DNA of 64,000 nucleotides from assembly GCA_963815135.1 (NCBI GenBank), contig CAWFFO010000011.1:434001-498000 (forward strand), written 5' to 3'. Below, one piece after another: positions 57,869 through 64,000 of the stretch (its first letter is position 1; each line of letters starts with the position of its first letter). The notes under the pieces were generated by a model. The model was given only the letters and a program-made list of their open reading frames with translations. It did no database searches and was not told the origin of the DNA. Source of the stretch: CAIWTU01 sp963815135 (GTDB taxonomy: Bacteria > Desulfobacterota > Desulfuromonadia > Geobacterales > Geobacteraceae). The position numbers and the translations under genes are program-made.

Positions 57869-58388
57869 TTTGCACGCCGCTACGCTTTTTACGGATGTTT
57901 TGCAAAGTATAACTTATCTATCGTCATTACCCGGAAAGCTGGAATCCAAAAAATCAACGAAATAGACATGTTTGATACCCTCTTTGCGTCACTCCTGATG
58001 CTGGTACCTCGTAACACATTTTATTTCGCAAAGCTCCCCCTCCCTTGACGGGAGGAGATATATTTGACCGCTGTTTTAAGAGTTCCATGGTACTTGAGTG
58101 ACGTGTGGTCGCTTAAATCACGAATTCTTGCGAGCCACCAAAAACAGCAGCCCTTTTCTGATGGCTGGTTCCGTAAATGATGGTAATATCCGGTCCGATC
58201 GTAATGTTGTTTACTCGGTGCATCAAATAAAGAATTGACCTTGAGAATGAATAAATAGTAAATTGATAAAGTATAAAATATGATTATGCACGATACAAGT
58301 GTATTTAAAATCGGAATTGTTATGTCCTATCTAAAATTACTTCACCCCTCACGGTTTCGATTAACAACACAAATGTCTGGAGGTTGCT
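57869..58388. repeat. Intergenic region with two degenerate REP-like repeats
   Basis: It contains CGTCATTACCCGGAAAGC..GGAATCCA (57921-57949), a worn copy of the widespread CGTCATTCCCGCGAAAGC repeat, and CTCCCCCTCCCTTGACGGGAGGAG (58035-58059), an inverted-repeat element. No gene is seen. Confidence 0.55.
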
Positions 58389-59429
58389 TTGGAAAGAGAT
58401 GAAATACTCGGGTGGTTGCAAACGACTGACGAAAAAAAACTGGAAACACTCTGGCAAAGGGCCGATGAAGTACGCCGCAACAATGTCGGCGACGAAGTTC
58501 ATCTTCGTGGTCTTCTGGAGATATCCAATTCATGTGCGAGAAGTTGCTGGTATTGCGGGATAAGGGTCGAAAATTCTTCCCTGCAGCGATACCGAATGAC
58601 GGAAGAAGAGATAATGGCCTGTGTCGGCGAAGCGGTCGATTACGGCTACGGTACGGTGGTGTTGCAGGCCGGCGAGGATTACGGTATCACTGCCGACTGG
58701 ATGGAGGCCCTGATCAGGCGCATCAAGAGGGAGGCCGGCCTGGCCGTGACCCTTAGCCTTGGGGAGAGGAGCGACGAGGAACTAAGTCGATGGAAAAGCG
58801 CTGGCGCCGACCGTTACCTGATGCGTTTCGAAACTTCCAACAGCAAAATCTACGAGAGTATCCATCCGCCGTTTCCCGGCAAGGGCGCCGACCGTATCCA
58901 GCTCCTAAGGAGGCTTCGGGAAATCGGTTATGAAATCGGTAGTGGAATAATGATCGGCATCCCAGGGCAGACCTGGGAAGACCTGGCCAGCGATATTGAG
59001 CTGTTCAGCACTCTAGATCTGGACATGATCGGGGTAGGGCCTTTTATCGCTCACCACGATACGCCCCTGGGTGGCGGAGGTTCGATTGCAGCGCCTGAAG
59101 GCGAGCAGGTTCCCAATACCGAAGAGATGACCTACAAGGTAATTGCCCTGGCCAGGATTGTCTGCCCTCTGGCCAATATTCCCAGCACCACAGCCCTGGC
59201 GACTCTCAACACGGCGACCGGCAGAGAGCTCGGACTGTCCCGCGGGGCCAATATCGTCATGCCCAACATGACACCCAAACATTATCGCGCCATGTATGAA
59301 ATATATCCGGCAAAAGCTTGCATCGATGAAACCGCCGCTGACTGCCGGGCCTGCATGCACAGACGCATACTCTCCATAGGCCGTTCCATAGGCAAGGGGC
59401 GGGGCGATTCCCGGAATTTGGAGAAATGA
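58389..59429 (+). CDS. hydE: [FeFe]-hydrogenase maturase HydE-like radical SAM protein
   Basis: A 346-residue member of the HydE/BioB-like radical SAM group. The cluster motif is SNSCARSCWYCGIRVEN (CX3CX2C near 49). It ends with a conserved ACIDETAADCRACMHRRI segment, where HydE may carry a second cluster. HydE works with HydF and HydG in building the hydrogenase H-cluster; neither is in this window, so other HydE-like roles (such as PylB-type) cannot be excluded. Translation starts at TTG 58389, behind GGAGG. Confidence 0.83.
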   Translation: MERDEILGWLQTTDEKKLETLWQRADEVRRNNVGDEVHLRGLLEISNSCARSCWYCGIRVENSSLQRYRMTEEEIMACVGEAVDYGYGTVVLQAGEDYGITADWMEALIRRIKREAGLAVTLSLGERSDEELSRWKSAGADRYLMRFETSNSKIYESIHPPFPGKGADRIQLLRRLREIGYEIGSGIMIGIPGQTWEDLASDIELFSTLDLDMIGVGPFIAHHDTPLGGGGSIAAPEGEQVPNTEEMTYKVIALARIVCPLANIPSTTALATLNTATGRELGLSRGANIVMPNMTPKHYRAMYEIYPAKACIDETAADCRACMHRRILSIGRSIGKGRGDSRNLEK

Positions 59430-59430
59430 A

Positions 59431-59480
59431 CCTCCCCCTCTCCCCAGCCCTCTCCCACTGGGGGAGAGGGTGTTAAAAGT
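59431..59480. repeat. CCCTCTCCC / GGGGGAGAGGG inverted repeat element
   Basis: CCCTCTCCCACTGGGGGAGAGGG with an upstream CTCCCCCTCTCCCCAGC is a copy of a common intergenic palindrome. It can also end transcription after hydE. Confidence 0.6.
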
Positions 59481-59638
59481 CCTCCTTCCTCTGATGGGCC
59501 TGCGTGCTGAAGGGCGCTTCTGCCCACAAGCGGGAGGGATTGGAGGAAGCTGAAAGACAATTCAGTCAATTTGTTTTTTTTACTTGTTTTTCGTGGCTGG
59601 TTTTGATTTCAGATAATAATTTCAGTAGAGAGGGTCTC

Positions 59639-60460
59639 ATGTTTACCGAGACACAGATAGAACGCTATTCCCGCCATATTATCCTCAAGGAAGTAGGCGG
59701 AAAAGGTCAGAAAAAACTGCTGGATGGCAAGGTGCTGATAATCGGCGCAGGCGGTCTCGGTTCTCCGGCCGCCCTTTACCTTGCCGCGGCAGGAGTCGGC
59801 GTTATCGGCATTGCCGATGCCGATGTGGTTGATTTGTCCAATCTGCAGCGGCAGGTTATCCATCACACGCCGGACGTGGGTAAGCCGAAGGTAGTCTCGG
59901 CTAGGGAAAAAATGGAGGCCATCAATCCCGACGTCAAGGTTACAACCTACCAGGAGTGGGTGCATGCCGAAAACATTCTCGACATTATAAGGGATTACGA
60001 CTTCGTCATAGACGGCACCGACAATTTCGCTGCCAAATTCCTGATCAACGACGCATGTGTGATGGCGGGCAAACCCTATTCCCATGGCGGTATCCTGCAT
60101 TTTATCGGACAAACCATGACCGTAAAACCGGGTGAATCCCCATGCTACCGCTGCATTTTCCCCGCGCCGCCGCCGCGCGACTCCATACCTACCTGTTCTC
60201 AGGCCGGTGTAATAGGTGTCCTGCCGGGTGTCATCGGCTCCATCCAGGCTACGGAAGCCGTCAAATTTCTGATCGGTGTCGGTGAGCTGTTGACCGGCAG
60301 GCTGCTTATCTACGATGCTGAAGGGATGGAGTTCAGGAATGTCTCCATGAAGAGGAACCCCCGTTGCCCGCTCTGCGGAGAACATCCGACCATCCTGGAG
60401 TTGAAGGATGAAGCTGATGCAATGAATGTCTGTGAAATTGCCGGAAATACGGGCAAATAG
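59639..60460 (+). CDS. ThiF/MoeB-family adenylyltransferase
   Basis: A 273-residue E1-like enzyme: Rossmann GAGGLGSPAALYLAAAGVG (near 37), the DGTDNFAAKFLINDAC adenylation motif, a CYRCIFP and a CPLC zinc pair, and a SIPTCSQAGV crossover region. It adenylates the C-terminal glycine of a ubiquitin-like sulfur carrier (ThiS, MoaD or CysO type). In this operon, ahead of a JAMM protease and sulfite-type reductase, a role in carrier-based sulfur assimilation is more likely than thiamine or molybdopterin. No carrier gene is seen. I start at ATG 59639. Confidence 0.9.
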   Translation: MFTETQIERYSRHIILKEVGGKGQKKLLDGKVLIIGAGGLGSPAALYLAAAGVGVIGIADADVVDLSNLQRQVIHHTPDVGKPKVVSAREKMEAINPDVKVTTYQEWVHAENILDIIRDYDFVIDGTDNFAAKFLINDACVMAGKPYSHGGILHFIGQTMTVKPGESPCYRCIFPAPPPRDSIPTCSQAGVIGVLPGVIGSIQATEAVKFLIGVGELLTGRLLIYDAEGMEFRNVSMKRNPRCPLCGEHPTILELKDEADAMNVCEIAGNTGK

Positions 60461-60489
60461 TAATAGTTCAGGAGTGGAAATAATCTTGA

Positions 60490-60605
60490 AATCGTAATTT
60501 AGCCACGGACCCACACGGACATGGATTTTCACTGAATTCAGAAAACTTGAAATTGCTTACAGAATGAATTTCGGACCTGGATTTCCCTTTGCGACCTTGC
60601 GTCTG
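60490..60605. repeat. Dispersed CACGGAC / GCGACCTTGCG repeats
   Basis: AGCCACGGACCCACACGGACA and CCCTTTGCGACCTTGCGTC are intergenic repeat fragments, of the same kind as those at 3.8 and 45.3 kb. They fill the gap between the ThiF-like and JAMM genes. Confidence 0.5.
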
Positions 60606-60621
60606 GTTTAAGGGTGCAAAA

Positions 60622-61026
60622 ATGCTGCGAATCCCAGAAAAAATCCTCAACGACATTTTCAGTCACGCCCGTGAGGGGTTGCCGCTTGAGGTTTGCGGCA
60701 TTCTCGGCGGGCGCGGTGAAGTTGTCACTACTATTTTCCCTGTAACCAATATTGAAGCCAGTCCCGAACATTTTTTGATGGACCCCCGCGAGCAATGCAT
60801 CGTATTCGCTGAATTGGAAAGCCTGGGTCTCGAAATTGCCGCATTCTACCATTCCCACCCTGCCGGACCCGGATATCCTTCCGCCGAAGACGTCCGGCTG
60901 GCCTTTTATCCCGATATCCCGTCTTTGATAGTTTCACTTGCCGATCCGGAAAATCCTTTATTGAATTGTTTCAGCATAAGAAACGGGAACGTCGAACCTG
61001 TTGAGCTGAAAATCATCCTGCAGTAA
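60622..61026 (+). CDS. M67-family (JAMM/MPN+) metalloprotease
   Basis: A 134-residue protein with the full JAMM zinc site: Glu-23 in PLEVCGILGG, then HSHPAGPGYPSAED (HxH-x7-SxxD). Mycobacterial Mec+ of this family cuts cysteine from the CysO carrier. Here the neighbouring ThiF-like enzyme suggests the same job. I start at ATG 60622, with AAGGGTG upstream. Confidence 0.9.
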   Translation: MLRIPEKILNDIFSHAREGLPLEVCGILGGRGEVVTTIFPVTNIEASPEHFLMDPREQCIVFAELESLGLEIAAFYHSHPAGPGYPSAEDVRLAFYPDIPSLIVSLADPENPLLNCFSIRNGNVEPVELKIILQ

Positions 61027-61140
61027 AACATACCAAAATAATCAAGTATAAAAAATAATGTAATTTTATTCTTGACTGATTTGATATATTATAATAATCT
61101 GGAAGCACATTTCGTTGATGTATTAATCAAGGGGTGTTTT

Positions 61141-62103
61141 ATGAAAGAGGAAAAGAAGCAAACCGCAGTTGATCTCAAAAATCTCAAGGCAGGCGGCTAC
61201 ATCAAGGAGCGTGGCGGGAACAAGTTCACGGTGCGCCTGAGGGTTCCGGGTGGAAGGCTGCCCGTGGAACGGCTGGCAAAGATAGCAGAGGTTGCGGGAA
61301 AATACGGTGGAGAATTTGTACACTTGTCAGTGCGGCAATCACTGGAACTGGTCAATATTGATTTTGCTGATTTCGATGCGGTCACTGCCGAATTGGGAGA
61401 AGCGGGTCAGGTTGTTGCTTCCTGTGGAGCGCGGGTGAGGGTTCCTGTTGCCTGCGGCGGATGCGAGTACAATCCGAACGGCCTGGTGGATACCCAGCAG
61501 TCGGCGCTGGAAGTGGACGAGAAGTTGTTCGGCACTGCAACCGGGCACCACAAGTTCAAGGCCGGTTTTTCCGGTTGCCCCCATGACTGCCTCAAGGTGG
61601 CTATCAATGATGTCGGCTTCATCGGCGCCGTTCAGCCGGAACTGAATAAAGATGAATGTATAAAATGCGGACTGTGCGTCAAGTCCTGTTCCGAAGGAGC
61701 AATCCAGGAGGGTATTGACGGGACTCCAGATTTTATGCCTGAGAAGTGCATATCCTGCGGTGATTGCATAAAGGTCTGCCCGTCAGGGGCCTGGAAGGCT
61801 TTAAAAAGTGGATATACAGTATATGCCGGCGGAAAATGGGGAAGATATCCCCTGGTGGGAACACCGATAGCCGCATTCCTTCCAGCCGAACGGGTGGTGG
61901 AATTCATAGAGGAAATTCTGGCCTGGTACAAGGAAAAGGCCGAAGGGCTTGGGCGTATCCGGCTCGGACAGATTATTCTCCGGGAAGGGATCGATCCGCT
62001 CCTCGAGAGACTGCGGGAAAAGTTTCCGGAAAATGTGGAGGATGAGACTTTTCCTCCGCAGGTGATAAAGACGAAGGTGAAGAACGTGAGAAGTGAGAAG
62101 TGA
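61141..62103 (+). CDS. Ferredoxin-fused siroheme reductase (sulfite/nitrite reductase-like)
   Basis: A 320-residue small reductase: a sulfite/nitrite reductase half-domain (about 15-85), a siroheme/[4Fe-4S] region with ACGGCEYN (near 105) and FSGCPHDC (near 145), and a two-cluster ferredoxin domain (CIKCGLCVKSC and CISCGDCIKVC, about 180-230). Family members reduce sulfite to sulfide by six electrons. The usual CX5C is replaced here by CX2C. It sits among cysH, cysD and tusA genes, which favours sulfite. The last residues lie in a GAAGTGA repeat, so the extreme C-terminus may be replaced. Confidence 0.85.
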   Translation: MKEEKKQTAVDLKNLKAGGYIKERGGNKFTVRLRVPGGRLPVERLAKIAEVAGKYGGEFVHLSVRQSLELVNIDFADFDAVTAELGEAGQVVASCGARVRVPVACGGCEYNPNGLVDTQQSALEVDEKLFGTATGHHKFKAGFSGCPHDCLKVAINDVGFIGAVQPELNKDECIKCGLCVKSCSEGAIQEGIDGTPDFMPEKCISCGDCIKVCPSGAWKALKSGYTVYAGGKWGRYPLVGTPIAAFLPAERVVEFIEEILAWYKEKAEGLGRIRLGQIILREGIDPLLERLREKFPENVEDETFPPQVIKTKVKNVRSEK

Positions 62104-62114
62104 GAAGTGAGAAG
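62092..62114. repeat. GAAGTGA tandem heptamer
   Basis: Three or more copies of GTGAGAA run from inside the last codons of the reductase past its stop, and again near 63095. Similar degenerate words (GCCTGAAACCTG) flank it. It is likely a low-complexity intergenic element that grew into the gene end. Confidence 0.5.
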
Positions 62115-62154
62115 CAAAACCTGAAACCTGTAACGCCTGTTAACCGGAGGAATC

Positions 62155-62373
62155 ATGCAAACTATAGATCTGCGCGGCGTATGCTGCCCGACAAATTTCG
62201 TAAAAGCCAAGCTGGCACTGGAAATGGTTGATTCCGGGGAGGTCGTGGAGTTTCTGCTGGATGACGGTGAATCGGTGAAGAACGTCCCCCGAAGCCTGAA
62301 AGAGGACGGCCACAAGCTGCTGGCGCTGGAAGAGAAGGAAGGTTATTACACCCTTAGCCTGGAAAAGGTCTGA
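62155..62373 (+). CDS. TusA-family sulfur-carrier protein
   Basis: A 72-residue TusA fold with the N-terminal DLRGVCCPTNFVKAKLAL, where the Cys before Pro is the persulfide-carrying residue; note the Cys-Cys. Members of this family hand sulfur between enzymes. Between the siroheme reductase and cysH, it could accept reduced sulfur from the reductase. GGAGG precedes the ATG. Confidence 0.88.
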   Translation: MQTIDLRGVCCPTNFVKAKLALEMVDSGEVVEFLLDDGESVKNVPRSLKEDGHKLLALEEKEGYYTLSLEKV

Positions 62374-62387
62374 GAAAGGAAACGGCA

Positions 62388-63083
62388 ATGATCAAAAACA
62401 TCCCCCAGATTTCTGAAAATGCGACACCGCAGGAGATCCTCAAGACCGGAGTCGAGGCTGCACAGGGACAGGTGAAACTGGCCTGCTCTTTCTCTGTCGA
62501 GGACGTTGTTATTATCGATATGGCTGCGAATATGGGCCTTCCCGTCGGCATTTTCGCCCTCGATACCGGACGCCTGAACGAGGAGACATATGAGGTGGCT
62601 GAAGCCCTGGTGGAGCGCTATCACATTTCAATCGACTGGTATTTTCCCAGGCATGAAAATGTCGAGAAACTGGAGCGGGAAAAGGGAATGTTTTCCTTTC
62701 GCGAATCCCTGGATAACCGCCATGAATGCTGCCGCATACGCAAGGTGGAACCGCTTGGAAGAGCGCTGGACGGACTCGCCGGCTGGATAACCGGTTTGCG
62801 CCGGGAACAGAGTGTCACCAGGACTGGTCTGGCTCCTGTCGAACTCGATAAAGCAAACGGCGGCATTTTGAAAATAAACCCGCTGCTGGAGTGGAGCGAG
62901 GAACAGGTCCGGGAGTACGCGAAACAGCATAACGTCCCGATAAGCCGTCTCTATGAACAGGGTTACCGGTCCATCGGCTGTGCCCCCTGCACCCGCGCCG
63001 TAGCCCCCGGCGAACATGCCAGGGCCGGCAGGTGGTGGTGGGAAGACCCGGAGCACAAGGAATGCGGCCTGCATCGGCGCTGA
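62388..63083 (+). CDS. cysH: Adenylyl-sulfate (APS) reductase
   Basis: A 231-residue CysH-type enzyme reducing APS to sulfite with thiol help. The CC and CxxC pairs in ECCRIRKVEPL and IGCAPCTRA bind a [4Fe-4S] cluster, the mark of APS (not PAPS) reductases. The C-terminal ECGLH holds the catalytic Cys. The LDTGRLNEETYE loop follows the P-loop-like ACSFSVED. It begins 14 bases after tusA. Confidence 0.93.
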   Translation: MIKNIPQISENATPQEILKTGVEAAQGQVKLACSFSVEDVVIIDMAANMGLPVGIFALDTGRLNEETYEVAEALVERYHISIDWYFPRHENVEKLEREKGMFSFRESLDNRHECCRIRKVEPLGRALDGLAGWITGLRREQSVTRTGLAPVELDKANGGILKINPLLEWSEEQVREYAKQHNVPISRLYEQGYRSIGCAPCTRAVAPGEHARAGRWWWEDPEHKECGLHRR

Positions 63084-63181
63084 GATATCAGTGAGAAGTA
63101 AGAAGTGAGAAGAAAAGGCATTTATCTCTCACTCTTCACACCTTTCCCTTTACGCTTCACTAATTGACGAAGGAGATTCAC

Positions 63182-63984
63182 ATGTACGACCATCTGGACG
63201 AACTTGAAGCACAAAGTATCTACATATTCCGTGAAGCTTACCGGAAGTTCGAGAACCTGGCCATGCTCTATTCAATAGGCAAGGATTCGACAACGATGAT
63301 CCACCTGGCCCGTAAGGCTTTTTCGGCAAGATTCCGTTCCCCCTGGTGCATATCGATACGACCTACAAATACCCGGAAATGATCACCTACCGCGACCGGA
63401 TGGCGAAGGAGTGGGGCGCGGAACTTATCGTGGGGCGAAACGAGGCGGCAGTGGCAGCCGGCATGGGGCCTGAACAGGGCCGTCTTCTCTGCTGCGAGAA
63501 AATGAAGACGGAGGGACTGAGCCAGATTATCGAAAAATACGATTTCCACGGGCTTTTCCTAGGTATTCGCCGCGACGAGGAGGGAAGCCGCGCCAAGGAA
63601 CGGGTGTTTTCCCCCAGGGACAAGAATTTCGAGTGGCCCTACAAGGATCAGCCGCCCGAATTGTGGGACCAGTTCAATACAAACTTCGAACCCGGCACGC
63701 ATATCCGTGTCCATCCGATCCTTGGCTGGACGGAGATGAACATCTGGGAATACATAAAGCGCGAAAACATCGAGATATGCCCGCTGTATTTCGCCAGGGA
63801 CGGCAAACGTTTCCGTTCACTCGGTTGCATGCCCTGCACCGGGCCGATCGACTCCACCGCGGCAACGGTAGATGAAATCATCGAGGAACTGAAGATCATC
63901 AAGGACCCGGAGCGCGCCGGTCGTGCCCAGGACCAGGAGAATGCCTACGCCATGCAGAAGCTCCGGGCAAAGGGGTATATGTAA
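63182..63984 (+). CDS. cysD: Sulfate adenylyltransferase subunit 2 (frameshifted)
   Basis: CysD, with the GTPase CysN, makes APS from sulfate and ATP. The PP-loop SIGKDSTTMIHLARKAF (near 36) and the C-terminal RSLGCMPCTGPIDSTA are characteristic. The frame breaks in the T run 63319-63323: adding one T restores KAFFGKIPFPLVHIDTTYKY and about 267 residues, the normal length, so an error is likely. I start at ATG 63182 with GGAG upstream. cysN would be expected just beyond the window. Confidence 0.92.
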
Positions 63985-64000
63985 GGATAAAAGAAAATTT

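Noticed and set aside
1..64000. CRISPR arrays, transposase genes, phage genes, rRNA or tRNA
   Set aside because: I looked for regular spaced repeats, DDE transposases, integrases and tRNA-like folds, and saw none that I could support.

Overview
The window looks like one stretch of chromosome from a Geobacter/Desulfuromonas-type deltaproteobacterium (Desulfuromonadia). The evidence is gene content and order: the run acpS - nnrD - CBS protein - tsaE - lysC - cimA (isoleucine made through citramalate), a hopanoid gene set without sugar-nucleotide genes around it, nif genes with sigma-54 promoters, GGDEF, HD-GYP and CheX signalling proteins, and a PilY1-type pilus operon. GC is moderate. I see no tRNA, rRNA, CRISPR array, insertion sequence or phage gene. 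Species cannot be fixed from this sequence alone.

Layout. 0-2.7 kb: the 3' end of tldD and a GAF/GGDEF protein. 2.7-18.6 kb: a hopanoid synthesis and lipid-trafficking island (hpnH, dxs, hpnA and shc on the minus strand; hpnN, a tRNA methylase, hpnI and mlaE-F-D-tolC-mlaC on the plus strand). 18.9-26.6 kb: a CheX-like protein, then housekeeping genes acpS to cimA, a ComEA-like protein and a zinc-ribbon miniprotein. 26.8-37.5 kb: nitrogen genes (draG, nifB, nifV, glnB, a porin, amtB) plus a soluble histidine kinase, a ferritin-like protein and suhB. 37.5-42.6 kb: glutamate dehydrogenase and a REC / hybrid kinase / HD-GYP operon. 42.9-46.8 kb: a fasciclin protein, a B12-binding radical SAM protein and a badly broken radical SAM gene. 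46.9-54.6 kb: a minor pilin/PilY1 operon read from a sigma-54 promoter. 55.5-57.8 kb: a cation antiporter with a long attenuated leader, and a transglycosylase. 58.4-64 kb: hydE, then an assimilatory sulfur operon (thiF/moeB, JAMM protease, siroheme reductase, tusA, cysH, cysD).

How the genes work together. The hopanoid enzymes make and extend hopanoids, and HpnN and the Mla-type ABC system are the likely route to the outer membrane. NifB and NifV make parts of the FeMo cofactor, DraG would reverse nitrogenase ADP-ribosylation, and GlnB/AmtB sense and import ammonium. nifB, nifV and glnB each have a near-consensus sigma-54 promoter followed by an intrinsic-terminator-like hairpin before the start codon. 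This suggests that a shared antitermination step is layered on sigma-54 control, and it is the most interesting regulatory signal here. The PilY1 operon has a fourth sigma-54 site.

Caution on quality. At least eight genes carry frameshifts (hpnH, shc, mlaC, lysC, a radical SAM gene, fimT, pilY1, cysD). Four of them are single-base changes in short runs of one base, and lysC and cysD are normally indispensable to a prototroph. Sequencing or assembly error is therefore the simplest explanation for most. Where a gene is broken I give the whole reconstructed span.
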